Notes: generated by a model from the letters alone, not told the origin. A stretch of DNA of 64,000 bases from Scylla paramamosain (GCF_035594125.1 NC_087157.1:447001-511000); one strand, 5' to 3'. Positions 34,075 to 48,359 are shown, counted from the stretch's first letter. Program-made: numbers and translations.

Positions 34075-34499
34075 CTGTTGGGGAAAAATAATACATTGTT
34101 TCAGTTTATTTTAGTACAGGTCACCCATCACTAATCTGGCATCAATGGGATGTGTAAGGTGATGGATTAGTGATTTTGCCAACTTATAGAGAAGTTAGGT
34201 TAGAATACACTTAACCCAATAGTTAACCACCTCATCCAACCTTTAAAATATCCTATAAATGAATACAAGTTGATTAATAAGCGGGGCTGTACTGACATAA
34301 CTTTTTTTTCTGCTCTTGTTGTTACTGATACTGATACTGATACCTAGGGGAGAGAAAACTCCTACTAGGTATGTCCTCTGGGTGGCTGATGGAGGAATAC
34401 CCTGTAGAAAAAACAGGACAGTCTCAAATAACCAATAAGAAACCATGGACCAAATCCGTGGAAAGGGAGTGGTGACCCTACCATGTATTTTAACCAAGA

Positions 34500-37400
34500 A
34501 TAACAATGGAAGTGCCACAAAAAGAAAATATGGTCAACAGCATCAACGAGAGCATCTCCAGTGGGGATGCTGATGCGCCCGGATGGTGGGATCATGACCA
34601 GCAGGTGATGCCTGTCTGTAATCAAGAGACTGCTGGTGGCTCACCCGGACATGCAAAGCAGGTGTTTGGGAGTCGAAATTGGACTACTGCTAGGTGGGAT
34701 TGTTGCAGAAGAATTGCTACATGGAATGTAAACACCCTGTATCAGGTGGGAAAGTTGGATAACCTGAAGAAGGAGGCGGAGAGGATGAAACTGGATGTGG
34801 TGGGAGTGAGTGAAGTTAGATGGATGGATTCTGAGCAGATAAGTTCAGGAGGTTGGACAATCTACTATTCAGGAGGGGAGAGACATAAGGTGGGTGGGGG
34901 GGGGGGTGCTGTTGCAGAAGGAGGTGGCAGAAGCAGTGGTTGGGAGTTGGTAAATGTCTGAGAGGGTGATTTTGGTTAAGATCGATGCTAAGCCCACTGG
35001 ACTGAATATAATCCAAGTGTATGCACCAATAGGAGATCATAGCGATGACGAGGTAGATGCCTTCTACGAGCAGGTGGATAGTGCCTGGGGTCTATGTAAA
35101 CCAGGAGAAGTGACCTTAGTAATGGGGGACCTAAATGCAAAAGTGGGAGAAGATCGCAGTGGAAATGTGGTGGGAAGTTTTGGTCTAGGAGAGAGAAACG
35201 AAAGAGGAGACAAGTGGGTGGAATGGTGCGAAAGTTGGGATCAAGTGATTATGAACATGTTTTTCAGACATCACCCAAGACACTTATACACATGGAGGAG
35301 TCCAGGAGATAGAGTGAGGAACCAAATAGACTATATTACAGTCAATAAAAGGTTCAGGAACAGCCTACAGCAGGTGAAGACATATCTGGAAGCAGACTGT
35401 GGTGTAGGATGTGATCATGTTCTGGTGGTGACTGAAATGTGAGTGAAGTTCAAAAGAATGAAGAAAAACAAGAAAATGATGAAAGACTGGAATATACTAC
35501 GAAGAGAGGAAGAAGTTGGCGAACAGCATGCTGCGGAGGTGTCTAACAAATACGGCATTTTGTGGGATGAAGCAGATGAGGGTGTGGAGAGAAGTTGGAG
35601 AGTATTGCAAGGTGCGTTGGTGAGTGCAGCAGATATCATTATTCTGAATGAGAAAAAAAGGAGAAGGAAGGTGTGGATGACTGATGAAATCCTGGACCTA
35701 ATGGAAGAGAGAAGAAAAGTAAAGAACACTTCAGAGGAAAGATACAGAGAATTGGATAGAAGTATAAGACAAATGTGTAAAGGTAGGAAAGAGCAGTGGC
35801 TAAGAAAGATGTGTGAAGAAGTGGAACAGTTAGAAAATGCAGACTCCAGGTTAATGGCAGAGAAAATCAGAGAAATAACAGAGAAACGGATAACAACCAG
35901 GAGCACAATAGTAAAAGACAAAAATGGTAACATCTTGACAGAGAGAGAAGTTCTAAAGAGATGGGAAGAGTATGTTGGAGAACTGTATGGAGATACAAGA
36001 GGAGAGAGACCAGAGTTTGGGGAGATCGAACAAGAGGAGAGAGACCAGAGTTTGGGGAGATCGAGCAAGGGCCTTCAATTTTGAGATGTGAGGTGGAGAA
36101 AGCTGTGAGGGGAATGAAGTGGAGGAAGGCAGAGGGGAGTGATGGAGTGGTGGTTGAGATGGTGGAGGCTGCTGGGGACTTTGCGATAGAGAAGATCACA
36201 GAGTTAGCAAATCAAATATATGACGGGTAATATACCTGAGAGAATGGAGGAGTCTGAATTCATTGTAATACCAAAGAAGGAAGGAGCAAGTAGTATGTGG
36301 TAAACATCAAACAATAAATATTATGAGTCAGGTGGAGAAGATTGTACTGAGAGTGATAGATGAGAGGTTGAAGAGAAAAATCGAGGAAAGAGTGGACAGA
36401 GCAGAGTTTGGTTTTAAGAAAGAATGAGGAATGCAATTTTTGTATTAGGAACCATTATAGAGAGAGCCATAGAGAAGCAGAAAGACCTGTTTATGTGCTT
36501 TGTTGATTTCAAAAAGGCATTTGATATGGTACGTCATGAGGTATTGGTGGAGAGGTTGAGAAGGTTAGGTGTAGATACTGCTGATTTAAGGGTAATGACC
36601 AACCTGTACTGGGGACAGAGAGCTATGGTGAGAATTGGGGATAAAAAAGTGACTGGGTTAAAATAGAGAGAGGAGTGAGACAGGGCTGTGTGTTGTCACC
36701 GGACTTGTTCACACTTTACTCGCAGGCTGTCATGGATGAAATGGCAGATTTGGAAGGTATTAAGGTGGGAGGAATGAATGTAAATAACATATGATATGCA
36801 GATGATATGGTATTAGTTGCAGACATGGAAGAAAAGTTACAAAGACTGGTGGATTGACTGGATGAGGAATGTAGGGGAGTTGGATTGAAGATTAACATTG
36901 GTAAAACAGAAGTGATGGGAGTGACCAAGAGAAAGGAACAACTGAGGATGAATGTGAATGTAGATGGACAGGCAGTGAAGCAAGTTAGATCATTCAGATA
37001 CTTCTGAAGTTTGGTGGAAGAAGATAGTAGAAGTGATGCAGGAATAAGATCAAGAATTGGAATAGGGAAAACTAATTTTGGACAAATGAGAAGGATACTG
37101 ACAAGCAGGAATTTGAGCACTGGGATCCGGCTAAGAATTTTGAAGACTTATATATGGTCAGTTATGTTATACGGTTGTGAAACCTGGACTGTTAGTAAGG
37201 AAATGAAGAAGAGACTGAAGGCGGCGGAGATGTGGTTCATCAGAAGAATTATGAGGGTCCCATGGGTGGCAAGAAGAACAAACCAGGAAGTGTTGCAGAT
37301 GGCCGGCACGACGAGAGAGCTGATGACCACAGTGAAAAGAAGACAGCTTGGGTATCTGGGGCATGTTTTGAGGGGGAGTGGTCTTGAGAGAAACTGTCTC

Positions 37401-37600
37401 TTGGGGATGATCGAGGGGAAGAGAGTACAAGGGAGACAGAGGATGAAGTACATGGATGGAATCAAGGAGGTGGTGGGAAGAGAGAATATGGAAGAAGTAG
37501 TGGCTGGGAACAGAAGTGTGTGGCACTCCATTGTTGCCAATGTCACCTGACACGGCACTGTGGTAAGGTATGGTACTGATACTGATACTTCATTTTTGAT
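34500..37600 (+). mobile_element. RTE-type LINE, nearly full length, inactivated
   Basis: The endonuclease region reads RIATWNVNTLYQVGKL, VVGVSEVRW, LVMGDLNAKVGED, RNQIDYITV and GCDHVLVVTEM (the APE catalytic motifs). The RT region has FVDFKKAFDMVRHEV, RQGCVLSPDLF and YADDMVLVAD; the C-terminal part has YGCETWTVSKEM, RRIMRVPW and GRQRMKYMDGIKEV. In-frame stops lie before YADD, in LVD*LDEE and before SLVEED. A 35-bp tandem duplication at 36001-36070 shifts the frame. TGATAC repeats occur at both ends (34325-34346, 37573-37590). It is orientated opposite to the host serpin gene. Confidence 0.9.
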
Positions 37601-37799
37601 CAATATCAATAGTATTGGTACAGCTACTACTATTGGCAAAGAAACTGAGCAGTTTTTCTTTCTGTTGCTTTATGTCATAAACTGTCAAAGATCAAAGTGC
37701 TGTAGAATTCACACATGCTTCATACAGACTAGTATTTAACTGTTGAGGCTTGTAGGGGATAAATTGGACTCCTTGGTGTCAAAGTAGGATAGTCTTAGG

Positions 37800-38120
37800 C
37801 CTTAACAAAACAGAGTTGTAGGATCTGATAGAGTGAGGGGAAAAAAAAAAAATACAGGTAGGTGTAGGTCACCTCTTGATCTCTTCTTGCTTTTTACCTC
37901 ACTGACTGACAAGTCTTCAGGCAATGTGGGTGTTTCTTGGGAATGTTGTGTATTGTAAGGCACATCATCTTTATTCTGAGGCACATTGTCATGAGGCATA
38001 TCATCCCAAGACACATCACCATAAGGCACATCTTCATAGTGAGGAAAAGGCTCCTTCATGTCCATATCATCTGCTTCTTCTCTAGTACATATCAGGCCAG
38101 AAAGTCCTTGGTCCTGGGAT
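37800..38120 (-). pseudogene. Unrecognised acidic ORF
   Basis: An 87-codon minus-strand frame with repeated Asp/Pro/His motifs (EDVPYGDVSWDDMPHDNVP..) then SEVKSKKRSRGDL, a possible nuclear signal. No family is recognised and no splice structure is evident. It lies in a serpin intron and is possibly a transposon remnant. Confidence 0.2.
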
Positions 38121-38731
38121 GATCTAAGGCAGCATTATAATGGAGACAACAGAGAGGGACATAAAGTAGATGAGGTGGCAGGTGTGCTGGTGGTGGTAGC
38201 CTCAGAGAAGCAAGGTTTTGATGGAAGTTTCTTGCCATAAGTATCTTCAAGGTCAGTCTGCTCCAATGAGTGAGCTGGTTGCTATGTGAAGGCAGTGCTA
38301 CCAAGCAGCCAGAGGGATGAAGTACTCGGCCATTGCACTGAACATGGAGAGAGCTGATTCATCCACTCACACAGCTTTTTATTTGCATATACATTGCCAA
38401 AATGGGTATTTGATCATGCTTAGCAATGTACTGTTCAAATAATTCAAACTGGAAAAAGACTTTGTCTTTTTTTTTTTTTTTTTTTGCTTTCCTAAAGATC
38501 CTGAGGGGTAAGATAACTGTTTTCTAAATTTGGAAATTCCTCCTTACTTTGTGTGATCAACTCACCATGTATCTGAGAATTGTGTCACTGATACTGTACT
38601 GAGCTTTTCAGATGGCAGGATATGTATGAGTCTAGTGATTATATAGCATTGTAACCATGCAAATCATGGTCATTCTTTGAATTGGGCTCTTAAGTTTATT
38701 TGTATTGAAAAGTCGAGGACCTTTTACTTTC

Positions 38732-38888
<157 letters not shown>

Positions 38889-40580
38889 AGACACATGAGA
38901 AGAGATGTACTTAAGATACCAGTAAGTCAATTTGTCCCTGCCCATTTTTTATGTCTGCTCAGAGGTTTTAAGTAAAATGCTCTCCCTGAGTAGCCTGTGC
39001 TACCATGATGCAAGATCCAGTCAGTTACACTCAAGGATTCTTCAATTATATGCATGATCTCCAGCACAGCAACTCATCACTTCACCTCAGCCTACTTTCT
39101 ACCCATGCTGCAGACAACTTGGCTAAGTATCCAAAATAGTCTCAAGCCTGTGTACTTTTAGGGTGCTTAGTGTTATCATAGGTCTGCATACCCTAAATTA
39201 AATACCACACTGGCAGTAGTGGATGATGACTCAGTGTGGCACATATGAAACCTGTATTATAATGACATGAGGATATGGGAAAGGTACACCATGAAGTTAA
39301 TAAACAGCTAGTGAAATAATAAACTTTAATAAGGTACCTGTTTTTCATTTGAAGTGGGAAGATCATGAAAAAGCAAGATAAGTATCGAAAAAGCAGAATA
39401 TTTCACTATAAGCAGGACAGATATTCAAAAAGCAGGACTCTGTTCACCTTGTACTAACATAACACAGCACCTGCCCCTTGTTTCCTTCAATTCATTCCTG
39501 CCACTCACCATACACTCCAACTTTCTACATAATTTTTCCAATTGTTATCAAAGCTATCTGTATCATCTCCAGTTTGACTGATATTTGACTCTTGAAGCAT
39601 TAAGCTCCATATTACAGTGCTTTTGATATCTTTTCTGTGCTATAACATAATTGCTTAAGTTGATTTACTTGTCTCTGAGATATTTAATAAATACAATGGC
39701 TGCCTTAAGGTTATAATGTCGACAGATAATGCATGTAAAAGTGAATTACAGATAGGCATGTTCGTAAATTATTGAAAATCACAAATGACAAACTGTTGGG
39801 CCAAATCAGAGACCACAACTTATTGAGTTCTGCCTATAATTTAAACTTGTAATTATTCAATCTGCTCATAAGTGAAAGTTATGTATTGAGTTCTGCCTAT
39901 AATTTAAACTTGTAATTATTCAATCTGCTCATAAGTGAAAGTTGTTGACACATGTCTCCAGCTCTCCTGGGATTACATATGCCTAGTGTGGACACCATCA
40001 GGAATGAAACAATCAATTGTAAAAATAATACTGAAGTTAAAAGAGATGTAGGATGCTAAGCTGATCCAACAGAATTTGGTGACTGCTGTCCTAAACGATG
40101 ATTCCTATCAAGGTAAGATCACTATGTAAATCAACAAAAATATAAACAAAGGTACTCTAAACATAAACAAATAGAGATGAATAATGTGAGTGTTGTGAGA
40201 TAAGAAGATAAGAAAAACTTGGAAAAAAAAGAAACATAGTTACCAAAAGGATAGTTAGTGCAGTATTGAAAACTATACAACTTCAAATTAGATGATGAAT
40301 AGATTATAACCTTATACCCAACAAAGAAACATGTATATAATGAGTAAATAATTAAAAACAGTTTTTAATGGTTACAGATATAACTTTATTGACTACTGAC
40401 ATGTTTCCCTTATGTACCAAACAAAGTTAGTCCTCTGGAAAAGGCCCTCTTGGAGTTGGTTTCATATTAACAATTTCATGTACCCTGATCCAATTTGCGT
40501 CAAAACAGAATTGTCTACAATTTGAGCTTTTTAATGGAAATTACATTAAAAAATAATAATTAAATAAATAAATGAATAAA

Positions 40581-40641
<61 letters not shown>

Positions 40642-41440
40642 TTGCTAGAAACACAGTTGCTATAAGAATTGTCAAACTTTGCTCCATCAAAGATCCAAGT
40701 TAGATTATCAAATGAGCTAACTGGTAACTCTCCCATATATGTGGATTTTAAATGATCAATGCCCATGAACAAGTGTCCTTTTAGCTGGCAGCTTGTGAGC
40801 TCCATATATGGTGTCTCTTCTTCCAACATGTGTTTCAGTTCTCTATTCTCTCAAGAACTACAGGTCATATGAAAATCTTTAAGGTTGCAATGCAATGGTT
40901 GCATAAAAATTCACTTTGCTGGTATATAAAGCATAACAATTGACTACAAAAGATTATACCTATGATGTGGCAAATGCAAGTATTTATTGTTTCTCTTTAT
41001 CTTTTCTTTTTAGTGGGTCAAGTTTGCTATATATTTGCATTTCTTGTTTTTCTTTCATAAGGTAGAATAATCTCCAACAAAGCCAACAATGCATGTATAA
41101 TACTGTTAGGAAAAGTAATATTTGTGGGTGAAAGCGATTACACAATAAAATGTTTTGTCACATGGTCAGGCAATTCTATGAGGCCCCTCATTGAGCCCCA
41201 GTGGGATGTCACAGAGGAAACAGAAACTTGTTAAACTTTTGGTGTATGAAAAGGTGTATGAAAGAATTTAACTAATATTGATCACATAGTGTTTACAGCA
41301 GGGCTGGGCACTCCAAATAAACTTCATTTCATCAAATGTGAAAATACAAATCCCACTATCATTGATTTTATCTTGTTGTGAATACCACTTGAGCATTATG
41401 TTAAGTTTAGGAAGATGTATTCATAATCAATGGTCTAGTT

Positions 41441-41615
41441 CAGTGATTCTCAAACTGTGCACCACAGCACAGAAGTGTGCTGTGAGCATTCTCCAAGTGC
41501 ACCTCAAAATTTTCATGGATAGGTATACACTACACTAACTATAGAGTTGGTGTGCCATCGAAGTCCCTGATGTATCATTAATGAGCCACTAAGCAATAAA
41601 GTTTGAAAACCTCTG
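41441..41615. mobile_element. Short hAT MITE with 8-bp TSD
   Basis: The ends CAGTGATTCTCAAAC and GTTTGAAAACCTCTG are inverted. The 8-bp flank GTCTAGTT is identical on both sides (41433-41440 and 41616-41623). At 175 bp it has no coding capacity. Confidence 0.9.
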
Positions 41616-42448
41616 GTCTAGTTACTCATCCATTTCAGTTAAATCTTAATTAAGTTGTTTTAACTAAAAGTAGGCAATTTGTTAAGTGGGGTACATGATA
41701 TACTAGTGATTTATAGCAAAATGTTATGCCAAAATGAAATGCCATCATAATAATAATATACTATTGGGAAACAGCCTAGCTACACACTCTACAGTGGCCT
41801 TTGTAGAATACTGCCATCATATTCCCAGTGCCTTTCTTTCTTAAAGATAACTTGATGAGATGGAGCTAGGGCTGAGAATTATCCTGCTCTTTATCTTTTT
41901 ATTCCTAAAATGAGATAAGGCATTAATTATGTAGATATCTTGCCTTGACTACACTTTTTAAGGAAAATGTCAATAGTATATATATATATATATAATCAGT
42001 ACTGGACCATCTATACTAATAGATGGAATAATATAAATAAAATAAATAAATAAATATAAATAAAAGTTTGCATGTAGCTTTTAGTTTCCACAAATGCAAT
42101 CACAAATTTGCATATCATTCATTGCAAATGTAGATCCACAAACAAAATCATATTTTGCAATTGCAGATTTTTCACTTTTCAGAAGTGACCAATTCTTATA
42201 TATTCACTGAATAAAACTTAGTTACATTATCTACTACAAGGGCTAGATCAGCTACACTAAAACTTGCCCAGTACTGGGACATCATGTACTGCAGGCTTCA
42301 GATCATCATGCCTCAAACTGCTGAATTAACATTATACAAGATACATTGAGGCATCATTTACTGCAGACTGCAGACCATCACACCTCAAGCTGCTTAAGAT
42401 ATTAATATTAAATAAGATACATTTCATTAAAAAAAAAAATAATAAGAA

Positions 42449-42504
<56 letters not shown>

Positions 42505-42691
42505 AATAATACTGACCTTGACTGAGATGAGGTGGTCATGCCACCTGCCATACCTAAAGTAACAAAAAATTACTAAACAATTAATTCAAACACCAGATTT
42601 TAATGAGAGTGGTACAGCTAATCACATAATTCGATACATCAGGTCTAACAACTGAAGATGACTATTTAGGTAAGCGTCCAAGGAGGATGCC

Positions 42692-42796
<105 letters not shown>

Positions 42797-43536
42797 AAAA
42801 AAATATCTCTTGACTGCCGAAAAAGATTTTTTAATAATGACCGTATCACTTCACATTATGTTTACTCTAGTCTACCGGAGGTAACCAAACAATTATCTCT
42901 CTTGACTTAGCTTTATGATCAGGAATCTCACCTGAAAGAAGAATTAAGCTGCTTGCTTGAGTGTACAAAAAATGTTGAATGTGCTATTACTCTAATAATT
43001 TCATTGACTGAGACAGTCTCAGCAACATGAAAATTCATCCTGTTAACTTTCTTGAATGCAGTACAAAACAATATGCTGTCAAAAATGGCTGATTTGACAT
43101 TTTTACTACTTTAAGAACCAAAATATGTATGATTATATTGGCTCACATTAAGGCTACTGCAATTTTTATTTCTTTTTGGTGATTATTTACAATTGCCATT
43201 CAGCTGAGGAAAACTGAAATATTATCCAATCAGCATGAGGAAGGCAGAAGTTATACAATGTCATATTGTCCTATTATTCTATTATTTTCAATATTATCAT
43301 TTACATTATATTTGAAAATTATTTTTCATATGAATTTAGCTTATAATTTTCAAAATTCACTGCCTCTTAAATCATATCTTGTTTTCCTTCAGGATACCAA
43401 ACCAGAAATAATGCTTGGTAAAATATATCCCAGATCCCTAAATACAGTATAATGATGGAATCTAAACTTGAATAAATTAAGCCTTCATAAAATTTTGATT
43501 ACACTGATCTAACATCAGTATATAGATAGAATCATA

Positions 43537-43667
43537 TTACAGTTTAACAAGTCTACCAACAAAAAGCACCAAACCAGAACGTTGATCATAGATGAAGAAC
43601 ATATATGGATGGTCAGCAATAAAAGGAGGAATGGGACGTATAAGCATTCTTACTTGCGCCACGACAC
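43537..43667 (-). CDS. Serpin alternative terminal exon 8a: RCL Arg/Met
   Basis: The acceptor CTTCAG/GTGTC is entered in phase 1 from exon 7; it is the alternative exon nearest to the constant part. It encodes 42 residues: VVAQVRMLIRPIPPF, IADHPYMFFIYDQRSG, LVLFVGRLVKL then TAA. P1-P1' is Arg-Met by hinge alignment, so a trypsin-like target is predicted. There is no ER signal; the 412-residue isoform should be secreted. Its RCL is two residues shorter after P1 than the KDEL forms. Confidence 0.87.
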
Positions 43668-43699
43668 CTGAAGAGAATGGATAAAAGAAAGTGAAATGT

Positions 43700-45470
43700 T
43701 GCCCCAAATTACAGTATTAGAAGTTTTTGCCAATGTTAATGGAAAAATGCTAAGTATGCAATCCTATATTAACTAGAATTCAAAGACCCTTGTTTACCAA
43801 TTATATACATTTTCCCCATTTTCAACTGAAATTATTGACAGATTTGGTGATTCATTAATTATTCATTAACTATCTGAACTTTGGTACTTGCGAGACAATT
43901 TACTGTTCATGTATTTCTGAATTCTTATTTTTAAGGTGCATGTGCAGATCATGTGTGATTAAATTTTAGCATTCCAGGTAGAATAAACCATTTAAATTTT
44001 AGCATGTCAGGCAGAATAGGGCATTTATAGTCATCATAGGTTGAGTTACTCTAGAGGCTAAAGCCCTTCACCTATCCTCCTCTTGGGGGAGGTGATTAGT
44101 GCACTACAGTACCCTCTCCAGTTTTGTACTTGCTTTCTTCCAAAGGCATAGAGCTAAACTTAAGAACCACAAAACTTGGAGTATTGAGAACACTAAAAAA
44201 TGCTTTTTTATTCCAGCTGCATGGCTTAGAACTGTGTGTGCATTTTGATCTCACATCTGATATAACGTAGTGATGTGGCTGTTTGGTGCTGCTGCATCTA
44301 GAACTATGCAAGTGTGTGTTTTGTCATCACATCCAGTACAACACTAGTGAGGCAGAGCAGCACTTCCACATCCAGAATTGTGTGAGTGTTAGCAACATAG
44401 TGGTGTGGCACAGCACATCCAGAACTGTGTGATTGTGTGTTTTATCCTTCACATCTGGCATGATGTAGCAGTATGGCAATGAAAGCACAAAACTCAAGGA
44501 AATGATGTGCAAGAGTTGGGATGGCAAAAACTTAGGACTTGGTGTGAAGCTCAAAGATCTGGAAACTTGAAGAGAACTGTATATGTTCCTGCAACTACCC
44601 AAATGTTTATAAATATTTATGATATTTTCAATCACCTTATGGATAAGTTGTTCTGAGCTGATTTTTTAAAATATCAATAAGAAAACAATGATAATATCAG
44701 AGTAATAATTGTTTCCATAAACTCATCCATATTACTGTAGCCAGTATGGCGCATGTTGGCAATCTAAGGACAAAATTACGTAAATGATAAGTTTATTTGT
44801 TTCCACAATTTTTATGAAGGGTTAATACTTTAATATCATTATTGTTTTCATACTGGTATTCTAAAAAATCAGCTTAAAGCAAGGTTAACTGATATGGTGA
44901 TCCAAAATATCTAAAATAAAAAGAAATTAAGGAAGCAGCAAGCTCATTATAAATACACAAATCACCTGTCCCACAAAAAGGGAAGGTGAGGCTCAGTGGA
45001 TAGCTTCTCCCACACTGCCTTTATTGTGGTAATAACCCAGACCATGCTCATTATATTTTTTTGCTTAAAAGTGTACAATCTAAATGCCATAAGCATTTTC
45101 AGTAGTGGTCTGGCATAGCAAACAATTTTTTATTTTCTACTGAAAATGACTCATCCCTGTTGCCCGATGATAGGTGCCACCACCTTTGGGAAAAACTGTA
45201 ATGTACATCACTCAGTTGACTTTAGGTAGCAATTCCATAAGATATAGGAAGAAGTATTAATAGACTCTTCCATTACTTAAGGTTCTCAGTCTATTTTCTT
45301 GGGAGGAGGAGCTTTTCAGGGCAGCAGCAGGCAGAGCAGAGGAGAGGCATGTGAAGTGTGTGGTGGCATCATGTGCTCGTGTTTAGAGTTTGCATATATA
45401 AGTTCTTAGCCAACTATAATTTTCTCCCTACTTTAGCTTCATGTCAACTATAATATTGCAAAAATATATA
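43700..45470. other. Serpin intron DNA, including a degenerate ~80-bp repeat
   Basis: No exon recognised. At 44215-44470, phrases such as CATCCAGAACTGTGTGATTG and CACATCTGGCATGATGTAGC recur about three times in degenerate tandem form. At 44986-45020, GAGGCTCAGTGGATAGC resembles a tRNA A-box (possible SINE). Confidence 0.5.
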
Positions 45471-45475
45471 TTTTC

Positions 45476-46790
45476 TTGCCAGCATATGATTATGTCACCC
45501 CCATCCCTAGCCTCATTTGTGAAGATTTTGTATATGACTGGGCCTACACCAAAATTTGTAATACCGTGGATATCAGACAGTTTGGAAATATTAAAGCCAC
45601 CTCCACCTCCCATTACCTGACCAGCTTCCTTGAATTCATCCACAGCCACCTGGACAAGCGAAACACCTCTCTAGCTGTTGCTTTTGTGGACTTCAAAAAG
45701 GCTTTTGATCTTGTTGATCACACTGTTGTCATCAGCAAAGCAGTGAGTCTGGGTCTCCCTCCTAACCTGATAGCGTGGCTAGCCGACTTCCTCACAGGGA
45801 GGCGTCAGGCCGTTCGCTATCAGGGCTCTGTCTCTACTTTCCAACAGCTGACTTGTGGGGTCCCCCAGGGGACCAAGATGGGTCCTCTATGCTTCCTCCT
45901 CCTCATTAACGACGCCCTCACTGACACCCCCCATCGCTGGAAGTATGTGGACGACTGCACCGTGGGTGTCCCAGTTTCCACCAAGAACCCGGACTACTCG
46001 CCACTGCAAGTGATCCTGGAGCGACTGCAGACGTGGACGGAGGAGAGCAGGATGACCATCAACCACAACAAAACTGTGGTGATGCATTTCTGTACCTCCT
46101 CTGTACCAGTGCCCCCTCCCCAGCTCTCAGTGGGCCCTCACCCCCTCCAGGTAGTCCGATGTGCCAAGCTCCTCGGAGTCACGGTGGACGACCAGCTGAC
46201 CTGGAAGCAGCATGTCGCCAGCACCATAAGATCAGCTACCTACAGGCTGTACATGCTGCGCAGACTCAGGTCGCTGGGGACGCCGACAGATGAGTTAAGG
46301 GGGGTGTATCTTACTTTCATCCTCCCCAAACTCATGTACGCCTCCCCAGCGTGGTCCTCCTCCCTCACACAAACTCAACAGCTACAGTTGGAGAGTGTGC
46401 AGAAGAGGGCGTGCAGGGTCATCATCCTTGGCCCTGCATACACCACCTATGAAGAAGCCCTGAACACCCTGAAGCTGTCCAGACTATCCACCAGGTACAG
46501 TGAGGCCCTAGAGAAGTTTGGAAGGGGACTTCTGAATCATCCACGTCTCAGAAACATGCTGCCGCCTGACACGCCTCGCCCTACCCGTGCCACCAGACAC
46601 CACAATAAGATAACGCCCCTAAAGGCGCCACGTACGGACCGGTACAGACTTAGTGCGATTCCCACCATGGTGCGAGCCATCAATCAATAGTCTCTTCTAG
46701 ATTTGACTTACCTTTCTTAGGATTAATGTCAAGTATTCCCCCATCCCCAATGTACATTTTCAGTTTGTTGACTGCCTATAGAATAAACCG

Positions 46791-46824
<34 letters not shown>
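45476..46824 (+). mobile_element. CR1/L2-like LINE, 5'-truncated copy with RT
   Basis: A single 404-codon frame: AVAFVDFKKAFDLVDH, LTCGVPQGTKMGPLCF, WKYVDDCTVGV (catalytic YVDD), LLGVTVDDQLTWKQHV, YASPAWSSSLT and a C-terminus AIPTMVRAINQ. The 3' end is AATAAACCG followed by a (TTA)n tail. The RT core is intact, but the endonuclease and 5' part are absent. It is about 95% identical by eye to the copy at 58 kb, implying recent activity. Confidence 0.9.
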
Positions 46825-46845
46825 GATATGATGCAAGAAATGCAC

Positions 46846-46848
<3 letters not shown>

Positions 46849-46888
<40 letters not shown>
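46849..46888. repeat. (CA)n microsatellite
   Basis: About 40 bp of CA just downstream of the LINE tail. Confidence 0.95.
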
Positions 46889-46889
<1 letters not shown>

Positions 46890-46892
<3 letters not shown>

Positions 46893-48310
46893 AAAACAGC
46901 ACTACTCTGGGATTAAAGTCATAGCCATGAAATGAAGTCGGACAAAATGCCTATTGGTCAAAAAGATGCAAGATATCACCAGAAAATGCAACATCTTTCC
47001 TTCTTTTCCTTGCCTTCATGTCACTTTCAGTTTCTTTTAATGTGAAATGATGAGAAAAGAAATATTTCTTTATACAACACCAACTCTCAGTCTCAAAAAG
47101 CATTATATTCTATATTTTATTCTTCAAAATATATTACTAAGGGAGCTTAAATGATGTTCTGATGTTCTACTACTCACTGATTGGTTGTTTGCCCTTTGGG
47201 CCTGGAAAGGCAAATGCTCTGCTGGGCATGCATGCTTCTGTTTGCCTTGCAAGCAAAGCATTTGACTTGTCGGCAACACTACTGATAATGCCTCATCTGT
47301 GTTTGAAGTTCTGACAATTTCTTTTGCAATAATGTATTGTTATCAAAAAATCAGACATTTGGGAAAAACCTAAAATCAATTAGTGCTTTTTTATATAAAC
47401 CAGCACTGTATACAATTCGTTTCTGTGCAAGACACAAATCCTATGGGCTAAGTATCTTTGGAGTATTTTTGCTCTGTTAATTTTTCCAATGGATTTACTT
47501 TTATAGGACTGCACATAATTTGCATTTAAACCATTGAAATATGAATCCTAAATGAGCAAAGAGATCTCTAAGTTCTCTATTCGCTCAATTCCCAGGCACA
47601 CTGGTCACATAATTAATGTACTGGCCTCCTTTCTGCTAAGGTGGCTAAGCTGACTCTATTCCACGTATTTGTGCTGATCCAATTGCACATCATAACAAGA
47701 AGCCACTGTCTCTGGAAGGTATCATAGTACAATGGTTGTCTGAATGAGTAAGAATTTACCACAGTACCTTATAATGCTCAATCTTCTGTAGGAGAGTTGT
47801 TTCTCATAGAGACCAATCATTGTCACTATTTTGGTTAATATTTGTATTGTTCTCACTGCTCTCTAATCAGCTGCCCATCATGTTCGTTTGCTGTTCTATA
47901 GTAATTTCCTGGCTTCATTTTCATTCATTATGTCTTTTTATGTGGGTCAAATTTGATTAATTTGCTGGTTTTATTTTCCTTTCACTATATTCTTTTATTT
48001 ATTTATTTATTTATTGATTGATTGATTGACTGATTAATTTACTTATTTATTTATTTATTTACTTATCTGTAAGTGAATAAACATTTTTTATCTATTTGCA
48101 TTTGTAGAAAACACTACAACTAGTACAAATTTTTATAACTATTCAACTATAGACTCAACAAATCAACAGTAAAAACAGCATCAATGGAAACAACAGTTAA
48201 CAACAACAGTTACAACAACAATAACCTCAGCATTAACATCACAAATATCCACAGCAGCAGCAACAGCAGAAAAAAAAATAGTAGCATAGGAGTACTGGTT
48301 TAGTATAATG
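46890..48310. other. Serpin intron DNA without recognised features
   Basis: AT-rich sequence with TTTA repeats (47993-48065) and CAA/CAG-rich runs (48165-48280). No ORF or splice-like exon is supported. Confidence 0.6.
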
Positions 48311-48359
48311 TCAGGCAAATGTAAAGCTCAGATACGTGCTGGCGTCAGTACACATTAAA

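Noticed and set aside
40560..40829. 89-codon minus-strand ORF (LKGHLFMGIDHLKSTYMGEL..)
   Set aside because: No serpin or other motif; it ends in AAT-repeat-derived poly-Tyr.
42900..42945. Additional RCL exon after TTCTTTCAG/GTGAG
   Set aside because: The frame reads [20 protein letters not shown] and stops; it lacks ADHPF and the GRL strand.
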